Origin: Lentinula raphanica
Lineage: Eukaryota > Basidiomycota > Agaricomycetes > Agaricales > Omphalotaceae
Assembly (NCBI GenBank): GCA_027919835.1
Contig: JANVFP010000012.1
Span: 1,178,001-1,242,000, forward strand
Length of the DNA stretch: 64,000 bases
Direction of reading: 5' to 3'
Positions 1 through 10,686 of this stretch are shown piece by piece (the first letter of the stretch is position 1; each line of letters begins with the position of its first letter). The position numbers and the translations under genes are program-made. A model generated the notes under the pieces. That model saw only the letters and a list, made by a program, of their open reading frames with translations. It was not told where the DNA came from and made no database searches.

Positions 1-80
1 CCTACTACTCACTCTCACTCCTACAAGTTGAGCATAAGCTCTGTAGCTTATAATAATCACTGGCTACCCAAAAACCCATT

Positions 81-2453
81 ATGAACGGTAGGTACATCTC
101 GATCGAAAGCCTGCTATTCTCTATATCATGTTCGTTTAGAAAGCGGACCTGCGAGAAGTAACCTTACACCCCCTCGCCGATATGACGATCCCTCGACCAA
201 GATTTGGTCATTATATCTCGAGCAGGCCGAGAAAGATAACGCAAGAATGACAGAAAGCTGGAAAGCCGACATGGACGCCATCCTCATTTTTGTGGGTTTT
301 TTCGATGCGTCTACTACATAGTACATTTGACTCAAGGAGCTACATGACCTTTGGTGTTCATCAAAATTCACAGGCAGGTCTATTTTCTGCAAGCGTGACG
401 GCATTCATTGTCGAAAGCTACAGGAATTTGATGCCAGACAATACCGACACCACAGTCATTCTCCTGGCTCAGATATACCGCCAACTCTCGAATGACACAG
501 GTTTGGACAGCACCCTTCCATCCGTGTCCAACGTGCTTGACACGAATTCATTCGTGCCTTCTACTTCGTCACTCATTTGTAACATATTGTGGTTCCTCAG
601 TTTGAGCTTGAGTTTGACAGCGGCTCTCTCAGCTACATTGGTGCAGCAATGGTCCCGTAACTACCTGCAGGCAACTGTGGGCAGAGATATACCATATCAA
701 CGAGCCAGGATCAGCACATACCTCTACGAAGGTCTGACCAGATTCCACATGAAGAGTATAGTTAATACCATCCCGATGCTGCTGCATGCATCCCTGCTTT
801 TATTCTTCGCGGGTCTCGTTTTATTCCTGCAACCTGTGAACGCGGGAATCAGCCAGTTGATCCTTTGTTTGCTGGTTATGACAGCAGTGCTCTACATCCT
901 CATCTCCATCCTTCCCATCTTCCATTTCGATTGTCCATACGAGAGCCCGCTGACAAGGATTTGGTGGAGGATAATTCGCTCAGCACAACTCATATTCATG
1001 AGAGATAGCCAAAGCAGTCCAGGCACGTCTGTTCCGGTTGGTAAATCGTTGCAAAAGGTACGCGAATGGGAAGCTACTAAGATATCCTATGAACGCGACG
1101 AGCGGGACTTCAGAGCTATACGCTGGACTCTCGAGTATTCACCAGATGATAGCTCTCTGGAGCTATTCGCAAGCATTATCCCCGATGTCGTGGCGGGGAT
1201 TGACTACAGTGCCAAGTTGCTTTGCCACCGGCTGCTCAACCGCGAAGACTCGTCTATGCGACTAGGCTTCCGCCTTACCCGTCTTTTGGCAACTTGCACT
1301 TCAAATACCCCCTGGTTCAAGAGGCGTTGTATAGTGACTCTATCCGCAATATGGTCCCTGACGATGATGGCTCTCCCGATGCCCAATACACCGTACGGTC
1401 AGACTCAGGTGCAACCATACATGAATCGAGGAATGCTCAGGTTTGACGAGCATACCTTACGATACATAGAAGTCATCCAAAGCTCTATTCCCGGTATTTC
1501 ATCCCACTTTCGTGAGTTATCTATCGATCATACACTGGTAATTCCTTGCTCATTGCTAGTATTTATAACTAGTCTCGACAGCGACGGTCATTGCTAGATC
1601 ACTGTTAGACATGTTTAGCGACCACGTCCTCTACCTAGAAACAGAGCTACTGAATTACACTCGCACAGGAACTCTGCCAATACGATATCAAGAGCTGGTA
1701 ACGAAAGCTCGCAATAATACATTGCGTCAAGGAGACCCTCTGCTAAAACTAGATCGTATCGACAGAGAAGCCTGGGATATCCACCAGAAGCTCAATGCCG
1801 AACAAAGTGTCCTCTCAGCTTCAACATATGTATCACTTGACTCCTTACTCCGCCACATCAATGACTTCCTGGTCACTGCCCTCATAGACGACGAAGAAGA
1901 GATTGCATTACATGTTCATGCAGCCCTAACCCGTCTTGAAGACTTCCAAGCCCTCCTTCGACAAACGAGTTTTCTCTTGATCCTGGAATACATTGAATCC
2001 ATGCTCAAGAGCACCGCATTGCCCCACGAAGCATTCAACACCACTCGACGTCTGTACCTGCGACTCGACCTAGAATCACATCGCGACTCCTACTCGGTCC
2101 AATCTCAAACCCGGCTTGTCTGTTGTCTCGAACAGGCCTTGTTGAACCCTAACCAAGACAGCTCCCGTCTACCAGAAGGCATTGTCAATATGCTTCTAGG
2201 ACTCATACGGGCAGTGACCGACCCAGGCTGTGTCTCCCGGGTGAAAGGGATTGTATCGGCGTATACCAGAGTATGCGTGTCATCCTCAAACCTCGAAGCC
2301 GCACGAGAGGCGGTCGAGATATTGGACTTAGTGTTGCCAGACTACATTCGACCGCCAGAAGCGTTGGATATATTTAGCGAGCATCTGTATGCTCAGCCAC
2401 AGCTCACCAGAACGGCAACGCTGACGACGATTGATATGTCCTCGAAGGAGTGA
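81..2453 (+). CDS. DUF6535 multi-pass membrane protein
   Basis: Four-exon model: 81-87, 140-291, 374-1511 and 1573-2453, giving about 725 residues with all phases consistent. The first coding exon is only 7 nt (ATG AAC G). The N-terminal third matches the basidiomycete DUF6535 domain: a WSLYLEQAEKDNARM stretch, then DMDAILIF joined across the second intron to AGLFSASVTAFIVESY. Hydrophobic segments follow (around NILWFLSLSLSLTAALSA, HASLLLFFAGLVLFLQ and LILCLLVMTAVLYILISI), as expected for the family. The C-terminal half is soluble and rich in helices, and no domain is recognised there. The DUF6535 family is expanded in Agaricomycetes and its biochemical role is not known. The third intron (1512-1572, GTGAGT donor) is inferred because the frame changes there. 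The start could lie outside the window if the 7-nt exon is wrong. Confidence 0.75.
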
Positions 2454-2656
2454 GCATGAATGTCCGTCCAGTGTAAGGCCAAGCAAGAAAATAGAACTTC
2501 TAGGACATGACAAGAGACAGCATGCTTATCTAGTGGGGGAGGTTGCATTAAAGTAGTTGCCTATGGGTAGATTCTAGCTACAAACTCAAGGATATATGAA
2601 TACAGAGGTCCAAGAAAAAAGCGAGCACACACAAGAGGAGCATAAATAATCACTGT

Positions 2657-4043
2657 TCAGCAAGTCCGGTCTACTACGCGTAGTGTCAGTTCTTTCAAAG
2701 CGTCTTTAGTGTCACTGTCTGGTAGGAAACGAAGGGCTTCTCGAGCTTTTTCTGCGTGTTTTAGCGCTAATGTGCGGGTTCGCTCTATGCCGGAAGAGGT
2801 TTGGATGGTGTGGCGGACATGCTCGACGTCGCCATCCTCCGAAAAATGGCGCTGGATGATGGGCTGGAGATGTGAATGGTCCTCCCATGCGTATAAAAGT
2901 GGACCTGTCGGACCTTCGTTAAAGTTTTGAGATTCTTCTTCGAAGGCGTCGATATCCCTCATCAGCTGAGATAGAAGGATGTTCAGAAATATGCATAGTA
3001 AGATGACACATAAGACGAACCTGGTTGGCAAAACCAATATGTAACCCATACATGTATCCTATTTCTTTCCATATCTCTCCTTCCTTGCATCCTCCAAGTA
3101 TGACAGCCGCCCGTCCAGCCTTGGCAAGAAGACTCACAGAGCCAAGGTAAATTTGATTGAGGTATCTCTTCCACCCTTGGGCAGGGGAAGTCAACACCGG
3201 GATACCTCGCGTGCCAACATTTCCAGCTTTCCAGATAGTACCCTCGACAGTATTCGCGATGACGGTCGCGACTAGCTCGACAACTTCATCATCCCCTAAA
3301 CAAGATAAAGCAGTGCATGCTCTTCCGAGGAGAAAATCGCCTCCGAGAATGGCCAGTTTGTTCCCGGCGCCATCCGAGGAAGCATGTAGTTCGTTGCTAA
3401 TGTCATCATGGAGTGACGAAGCAACATGGATCATTTCAACGAGTTGTGCGAGGCGTATTTGAGTAGGTAGGATGACAGGAGGGTCAGCGAGGGTCGGTGT
3501 GTGGATCATTTTATGGGAAGGTGGTAATGGAGGGATTTTTGGTATGAGTCTAGGTGTTTGGAGAGTGAATAACGACTGGAATGAGGCCAGATCATCGGGC
3601 ATGTTAGTATTACAGCTATTCAAAACGCCAGAACGCGTCAGCGGTCGATCGAGCTCTTCTTGCTGGCCATTGACGCGTTCATATTCTGCAATCCATTTTT
3701 TCTCTTCCCAGCCATTCCCAAGCCCATTCGTCGCTCGTGAGAGAAGCAAGACAACCAAAGGCCGTAGTTGTCTCGAAGAGTCTGCAAAATAATGTCGAGC
3801 AAGTTGATGCAGAGTGGGATGAGCTGAGCCGAGCAGTCCGATCAAATTGGCTCGAAGGTATTCGAGTTCGGAGGCCAGGAGGACACATGGGTCGATTTCA
3901 GGCGACTGTAGCTCTGCGGTGTTGATAATAGCTGTCGTTCGCGGTGGCAGGAAGGTTTTGAGGTTATGAGCCAGGACACCGTGCTGCCTGCGTTGGATGA
4001 GTGGGAAATTTTTGCGAACCGAGAGCGAAGACCATGCTCGCAT
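2657..4043 (-). CDS. dlp1: Polyprenyl diphosphate synthase subunit 2 (Dlp1/PDSS2-like)
   Basis: Two exons (4043-3021 and 2965-2657, 55-nt intron) give about 443 residues. The fold is that of trans-isoprenyl diphosphate synthases, but both Asp-rich catalytic motifs are degenerate. The first reads LHDDISNELHASSDG instead of DDxxD followed by RR. The second reads QLMRDIDAFEEE instead of DDxxD. The motif GNKLAILGGDFLLGRAC and the C-terminal HAEKAREALRFLP resemble human PDSS2 and fission-yeast Dlp1. Those proteins are the non-catalytic partners of the chain-elongating subunit that makes the ubiquinone side chain in mitochondria. The N terminus (MRAWSSLSVRKNFPLIQRR) is basic and hydroxylated, like a mitochondrial presequence. 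It could instead be a diverged Coq1. The active-site losses favour the regulatory subunit. Confidence 0.8.
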
Positions 4044-4593
4044 GCTCCGCCAAACGTCGACAATGATGTGGAAAGCAATCCAGCTCGCTTTCAGATTGCC
4101 CGGGAGGTTGTGCAGAGTTGAGAGAGAGAGAGGTTAAATAGGAAGTAAAGCGCCACCTAAGTGGTCCAATGAAAAACCCGGTGTTATTCGCGCGTCGAAG
4201 TTATTTGTAACGTGTAAGTAACTAGACCTAACTCATCACGAAACTTCCGATGTACTTAGCTTCAAGTAGTAATTTCTTCGCGAGGATAATACTGAATAAA
4301 CTTCCTTATGCGAAGTTGTTATTGACGCATATTCTTAGGAATCGCTGCAACCTGCAGACAAGGCAAACACTGAAAAAAGGTCACAGAGTGTGGTGTAGAC
4401 TGTTCTTAGCAACATAACTGAGATAGTGCAACGATGAAGACGTCAATCGATTCTCAACAAGTCAAGTGAGTGAGTTGTTACTGTAGAGATCCATGTCCTT
4501 TTGCCCATATTCGTCCAGCTAAACTCAATGTCCCTCCTCGTCGAGAAATTTCTTCCATGACCTCTGATCTCAAGTCAGCGCCCATTGCCCCGT
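4044..4593. other. Intergenic: upstream of dlp1, downstream of Med1-like gene
   Basis: About 550 bp separate the start of the Dlp1-like gene from the stop of the Med1-like gene, both on the minus strand. It must hold the dlp1 promoter and the Med1 3' untranslated region. It is AT-richer than the flanking exons and has a GAGAGAGAGAG run near 4120. I see no open frame with coding character and no RNA gene. Confidence 0.5.
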
Positions 4594-6920
4594 TCAGTTC
4601 CACGCTAACCCCCGCGGTTTTGTTTCGTCAAAAGAAACACATATCTCAACCAGACCTGATATGGGCGGCCGTTCCGGAGAAGTCATTACGATTTTTGTTC
4701 GATGGACTTTCGGCGCAATAGCGTCCAGCGCGGAATTATCAAAAATAGGACCAGGTGTACCACTGTAGGATGGGAGGAAGACGTTGACAGGTATTTTTCG
4801 CGGGGTGACGGTGCCTTTGAGAGAGGTGACTACTAGCCCAATGGGTTTAATGAGTATGACATACCTGAGAGTACAGCATTCAAATCAGCCTCTGAAACAT
4901 CGCCCTCCTGATCATCCCCTTGTTCGTCGGGTAAATGTAACCCTTCTGTGTGCCATTCACATCCCAACAGAATTTCATTGAGCCAGCATTGTTCACGAAC
5001 GACCTAGGGAGAGAGGGATTTTAGTGAAGATAGAGATCGAGTGAGGAAAGTTTCACCTCTAGAACTCCCCAAACTTCTTTCATACTATTGACCGGTACTT
5101 TATGGAGGATGAACCCAGGTTCCTCGGGCGCAGTGAGACGCAATTGAAGAGGTGGATGAGCGGAGGAAGGTGATCGCTAGCTCGACGCTAATCAATACGA
5201 TGTTCTTAAATAGACATTTTGAGACATACGAAAATGGCAACATAGCGCTCGGGAGAAACTAGGCTCGAGGGGTTCATCTATACACAGTTATGAGAAGGAC
5301 AGATCTTGCAGTATGAGAACCACTAACCAGTAGATCCACCCAGCTTCCTGTACCAAAGGACATCATCCCCACGGTGTTCATTGTCTCCATACTACTCAAC
5401 GGATTAATGACGAGCTCGATTTCGCGCATTCTTGATTGACTCATTACGATCCCTGGCGATCTTCCGCCGTCTGTAAAATCGAGAAACCAAACATTGCGCC
5501 CAGACGAATCGTTATCCGCAGGATCTAAAGCAGATGCAGGAATATCTGCGAGTTGAGGGAAGACGTGCTCCAAGTCAGATCCTCCCGGAACGAGTGAAAA
5601 GGTTGGCCGCGACGTTAGAGTGGGGATAGACATTGAAGCAGGGAAGATATGAGATTCCATTGGCGGCGAAAGAGTCAGGGTAGCGACGGTGGCTCCTTGA
5701 AGGGATGTTGCCAGTGACGAGCGGAGGTGGTGAAGAGGAATGTCAAATCTGGGTAGGTTGATATTGGCGTCCTGAGGTAGCGTCGGAGAACTTCGAAGTA
5801 GCGACAAATATGCAAGAGGTGACATATGGATTAAGAAGGATAATGAAGGAGACTTGAGATAAGGTAATGGGAGAGTGTGTGCCCGGAGAAGAAAAATGTC
5901 GAGAGGGGGCAGCTCTGAAGACATAGATCTTGACGAGACCATGAACAGTAAGGAACGCATTCTGTGAGTAAAAGAAAGACTTGCTCACAAAGCTACAGCA
6001 TCAGCCTCACTCTTAGCAAAAGTTTCCACCACGGTGCAAAGCTGATCCACATCCACGAACCACCGAACTCCACCATCCTCTTTTCGTTCTGCAAGCTTGT
6101 CTAACATGACTAGATAGCGCAGATGATCCAATATGATACTCCTAAGCTTTGCAGCTTTGACGGGATCTCTATACTCATCAGGCTTCTGAACTTCCTCGAA
6201 AAAACCCTGAAAAGTATCCTTGAGGAAAGCATCGAGGGACATGGAGCCGTCTATGGTGGTTGCCTCCGGAGTACTGACGGCGTAGGACGTTTTCGCTCTG
6301 AAGACTTGAATTTTGGGAATCGACATATTGGACCGATCAATCGAAAGCTCGAGGTCGACGACGAGAACTTTGCCTCCAAAAACGAAACTGATGATTCCTT
6401 CTCCCGATTCGTCTTTGAATGTTTCCATTCCGACCAGTTTACCCCAAGCTTCACAGCGAGCGACACACCAGTCAATGAGAGCAGCTCTGTCCTGTGGTAT
6501 GTCCTCTCCGTAACTGGCATTGGACCTTTGTTTAAAAGCGTGCAGAGTTTGCTGGATATTGAGATCTGACTAGGTTGATTTCAGTCACGGTGTGCACCTG
6601 AAGTGAAAAGGCCTGACAAGATGTAAGGAGCGAGATAAGGTAGCTTGTTGGCGCAAAAGGGAAACTAGTTTGGTATTTGTGAATTCTGCTTGAAGATATT
6701 GGTTCAACGAAGTGGCAAGCTGATCTGAAGCTTGGATGATATCCTGCAGAATGCCGCAAGATGTTTCTGCAGATGCAGCAAAGGGATGTGTGATGTTAGA
6801 AGGAAGCCCATCGTAGACTTTGAAATTTTGAATCGTTGAGAGCAAAGTTTCTGGGAGAGTTTCCATTGAAGTGGTGGTCCAGGTCAAAGCTGGACGTACT
6901 GTCATTTTCCGGGCCGCCAT
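4594..6920 (-). CDS. med1: Mediator complex subunit 1 (Med1)-like
   Basis: Seven-exon model: 6920-6618, 6569-5989, 5928-5328, 5277-5230, 5176-5057, 5003-4865 and 4814-4594, about 670 residues with all phases closing. The central region reads IDWCVARCEAWGKLVGMETF, then GGKVLVVDLELSI. This is the layout of the Med1 family (Pfam Med1): a helical N terminus, then a beta-rich domain starting with a store-in-your-own-frame 'GK-x-hydrophobic-D' strand. The C-terminal exons (WLNEILLGCEWHTEGLHL) also fit fungal Med1. Med1 sits in the Mediator middle module and relays activator signals to RNA polymerase II. The second intron (5929-5988) uses an AAG acceptor and is the least certain junction. Assignment rests on pattern memory of a fast-evolving family, so an uncharacterised nuclear protein cannot be excluded. 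The start codon lies 132 bp from the divergent F-box gene. Confidence 0.6.
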
Positions 6921-7052
6921 TCCGTGCTCAGAACGCGTGCCCGGCGCGTGTCAATTATTCGCACAAAATTCTGTTTCCGTCTCTCATCCTTCTTGCTCGT
7001 TTTCAAGTTTTCGAGCACGGTCCAAGCTCAATCTTCTCCTATAATCTACACC
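6921..7052. promoter_or_regulatory. Bidirectional promoter between Med1-like and F-box genes
   Basis: Only 132 bp lie between two divergent ATG codons, so both core promoters and 5' untranslated regions must share this interval. A CT-rich stretch (TTCTGTTTCCGTCTCTCATC) precedes the F-box start, as is common near fungal transcription starts. No clear TATA box is seen. The promoter function is inferred from gene arrangement. Confidence 0.5.
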
Positions 7053-9081
7053 ATGGCTCCCGTCGGTTCTAAGCTCAGCTTCCAGCAACTGGTAGAAGCG
7101 ATGTTGTACAAGGCTCATCGATGTACAAAGCCAAGTAGGTAATATGCCTCACCTGCTTCTCTGATAATTCCTTGTCAACCGTCTCTTCTATCGATGCAGA
7201 TTGAACAAGTACTCCGCATCCGAAGTACGTCTATTTCTTGCAAAGCTTTCACAAAACAATCCCCGGTCTGATTGTGAATAGCTAGATGCAATGGAGAAGA
7301 AACTTCAGATATCTCTATCCCTTATTCGAGGTGTACGAAATCTACTGCAGCCTATAAACAGACTCCCTCCAGAGCTCCTTACCCTCATCTTCCGCCAAAC
7401 GCAGCTACATCTTCCAGACTTTCTTCCTATACGGGACCTCTCTGCATCTGGCTGGAAATGGCTCTCACTCTTACAGGTGTGTCGCCATTGGAGAGGGTTG
7501 ATCGCGTCGACCCCTGAGCTGTGGTCCATACTCGATAGTGGCATGCTGCCCGAACGATTTCTCAAGCGTTCTTCTGCGGTACCCTTGAGAGTGTATCTAG
7601 ATCTCAAGCTCAATTATCTTCCAGAAGATTTACTCGAGTCGATCGCTTCTCAATCCATCCGTTTTCGAGAGTTGCATCTCAATATGAACGCATGGCAGTC
7701 GAATGCCACGATATTTCACCATTTCAAGGATCCTGCTCCGAGTTTATCAGGTCTGACATTGGTCATCGATGGAAGAGACATTACAAATGGACATCTTCCT
7801 CAACTTTTCAGTGGGGAGATGCCTAGCTTAAGAAAGCTTTGTCTCAAACATCTGACATCGTGGCCGAAAGGCTATTTCCAAAATCTCACACATGTTTGCT
7901 TGTACGACCAGAACGAGTTAACTCGACCATCAATGGACGAATTCCTCGATTTTATATCCAGCTCACCTTTCTTAGAGGAGCTAGCTCTTGTTAGAGCTGG
8001 GCCTACACGTATGACTGAGGGCTCTTCCCATGGCCCTCCTTCACGGATTATCTCCCTCCCTCATCTCCGTCAGCTCGACATTGGCGCGTGGGCTTCAGCT
8101 TCTATGGTTGCCCGATTTTTATCGCATATCCGCGTAACTGCACAAGTAGACATGTACATCTGGGGTGATGGCATGCTAAATGCTCCACAACCCGATTCGG
8201 AAACTCCAGCCAGTTTGGCTTCCCTTCTTCCTGAAGACATCTCCAAACTAGAAAATATGAGGCCTATCAAGAAGTGGTACTTTGCACGACAGCCGAGGGT
8301 GATCCTCGACACACCTTTTGTCTCTGTCACCGGTGCTGCAGATATTGAAGGCCGGACTCTCCACATGTACGGAACATTCAATGCTTCGCAAGTTATTCCT
8401 ACACAACTCCTCTCTCGGTATCCGGTCTCAAATGTTGAGTCTCTGACAGTCAGAGACAGTTGTATGGACACTAATGGTATGAACATCCTGGACATTGAGT
8501 TCTGGAGGAGCATTTTGCAAGGGCTACCCGAACTCCAAAAGCTCGAAATTCTTGCCTTCAGATCGATAGGATTCACCCGAGCCATCGTTGGAGCGTTGAT
8601 GCCACAGCATGCTACTGACGCCCAACCCCGCCCCCCGTTGTGTCCGAAACTCACCTCGCTCACCATTGAGCATGATGTCAGCCTTCCGGCGTACTCCATC
8701 AGAACGATGATTGAAGCACGAGCAAAGTGTGTGCCACCCGCAGCGCGATTGGAGTTCTTACGGGTCCTTGTCTTTGACCCAAATCCACAGAGTGTCAGAC
8801 AGAGAAGAAGGAGGCTCCGTTCGATGTCCGTGTCTGAAGCTGGAAGCTCGATCGGCAGTCATTCAGATTCAGAAGCAACTGGGTTGGAGAACGAAGTGCG
8901 GACGAGGGAAGAGGAGGAGTATCGACTACATACGGAAGATGATCGAAAACTTCTCGAAGGGTGTGTGGAGATATCGGGTGAGGTCAGATTCGAATATGGG
9001 GTTCCCTTGTCTGTTGGCCTTGTACCCGATAATTGGCCTACAGCAGCTTACAACTTCACTAGAGGACGAAGAGGGTCTTGA
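7053..9081 (+). CDS. F-box-like domain protein with leucine-rich C-terminal region
   Basis: Three exons (7053-7138, 7200-7224, 7282-9081) give 636 residues. The middle exon is only 25 nt. After about 60 residues comes an F-box: INRLPPELLTLIFRQTQL, then LQVCRHWRGLIASTPELWS. The rest contains repeated leucine-rich blocks of the kind seen in Agaricomycete F-box proteins, then an acidic and serine-rich tail (SSIGSHSDSEATGLENEV). F-box proteins recruit substrates to SCF (Skp1-cullin-F-box) ubiquitin ligases through Skp1. The substrate here is unknown. The family is strongly expanded in mushrooms, and a second, broken member lies at 13.4-18.4 kb. Confidence 0.85.
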
Positions 9082-9964
9082 TAGGTTATGTGACACCTAG
9101 TCAGTGACCCTGCGGCCCTCCAGAAGGAAGTCACCTCAGAGCTTCTGAAAGCGTTTCGAGGTGCAGAGCCATATACTGTAGGCGGCATGGAGGCAACCAT
9201 AACGCATACGGGCACCTACATCATGATGATGTTGCCTAATTTCTAGGTGCAACAGCCTAGATAACAGAACGTTGGTTGCTAACTTTTTATGCTCAAAAAA
9301 TACTGCAAATTCTGACCAAAAATGGTGTATCAATGTTGTCAAGTATCTACACAAACAACCAGTGAAGACTAGTGAAAACCCGCGTCATGTAGACTCTCTT
9401 TTTTCGTTATTTTATGATAACAGTCAGGCAAAGTACTAAGTCGCGGGGAGTTATATCTCGGTATGTGTTTAGTAATGTCTGTGTGAATAATGAAGCTTTG
9501 TGTCAAATGAAATTTGCATGGATTGGCGGGGGGTTTGTAATATGTATGTATCGCTCGGCTCTAGGCCTTGAATGAAGGTGAAGAAGATCACTACTTTGTT
9601 TGCCACACTCAGTCCCATTGTTGAGGCCTGAGGATCGGTGTTAGGGCAAAACCAAGTCCGCTTTCCGGGCGTGACTGCACCGTAGCCTGAACCTCTTGCT
9701 GGACTTGGGTGGTGCTCCCAATGTTCCTCTTCATTGGGGGCAACAAATTCCACGCAAGTGAGGTGTGAATCCAGCGCACCAACACCCGGGATATCGTGTA
9801 GAAGCGTTCTACTGCTGTGTATTGGAAGTGAAGTGGATAAGAACAAAAAGGGGGTTCCAAGAGGTGTTGTTTTGCTTCATTGGTCGTCTTCGTGATCTTC
9901 GTCGTAGGTCTTCGTCGACTATCTCTTCTCTCCAGTCCGCTTCTGTGACTCCCTGGTCTTCTTC
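9082..9964. other. Intergenic between convergent F-box and LAMTOR2-like genes
   Basis: This 883-bp stretch carries the two converging 3' ends. Minus-strand frames at 9469-9846 and 9609-9968 are open but show no recognisable domain. The apparent continuation of the LAMTOR2-like frame past its stop ends within about 50 codons. I treat the region as untranslated. Confidence 0.45.
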
Positions 9965-10532
9965 TCATCGTATAGGCGTCGGCGACGAGATATTCGATGA
10001 TGTCGGCGGCGGTCTGGGAAAGATGAGATAGTCCCGATATTTGCTCAAGGATTTTGCAAGATGCGTAGCAAGCGCTTTGGCCTGAAGAGGCGGATGAATA
10101 ATGACCGAAGATTTGAATGACGATGCATATTAACCTTCAACCTTACAACTTCTTGGTCGTATCCATTTGTGAAATTGAGGACCAGAAGCATCAACGGTTG
10201 CCAGTTATCCTGGCTGGAATCTTCCTCGTTGATAGCTTGAACATAAATCGAACCCAGATGAGGTTTTCCCTACGAATAGACTCGATTCAATCCTTCTCAG
10301 CTCTATGAACAGGTCGCACCTTGATCTCAAATATGGCAAAACCTTGCTCTTCTACTTCCAGGAAAGAGTCACCGCTAAGGCCAACGACAGAACGAATATC
10401 CTCTTTTGAGCGAGTAGGATCTGATGCGTAAGATATCAGTTGTCCTGTTGGCGTCAAAAGAATGGCCGTATGTAGGCAGGGCAAGTCCAGAACTTGATTG
10501 AGATAAGTATGGAGCGTTGAGAGCTTTAGCAT
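9965..10532 (-). CDS. Roadblock/LC7 protein, LAMTOR2-like (Ragulator/EGO complex)
   Basis: Three exons (10532-10320, 10269-10135, 10081-9965) encode about 154 residues. The start MLKLSTLHTYLNQVL, the strand TAILLTPTGQLISYAS and the last helix RLKAKALATHLAKSLSKY align with human LAMTOR2 (p14), whose equivalent last helix is MLKAKAQALVQYLEEPL. LAMTOR2 and yeast Ego3 form a roadblock-fold scaffold on the vacuolar/lysosomal membrane that anchors Rag/Gtr GTPases and activates TORC1. The second intron could begin at GTAAGG (10146) or at GTTAAT (10134). Both keep frame, and the second gives the better match to LAMTOR2. The C terminus is longer than in the human protein. It shares a 154-bp divergent promoter with CSN2. 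Confidence 0.72.
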
Positions 10533-10686
10533 TTTTCAAGTTGTTGACGAAAACATGGCCGAGAAATCAAGGAACGAAAAAGCGAAACACGTGAGCTTGA
10601 TTGCGCGTTCCCAGACTCCGCGACATGCAGCTCCCATCTCTTTATTTCATTACCGCCACAGTATCTTGCTCATCTACGATACTGCC
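10533..10686. promoter_or_regulatory. Bidirectional promoter between LAMTOR2-like gene and CSN2
   Basis: The two start codons are 154 bp apart on opposite str. A short open frame starts at 10555 but has no domain, and it is probably 5' untranslated sequence of CSN2. Shared control is inferred from spacing alone. Confidence 0.45.

Noticed and set aside
9469..9964. Apparent readthrough extension of the LAMTOR2-like protein
   Set aside because: Counting the frame shows it is not continuous with the later open frame. It stops after about 50 codons.
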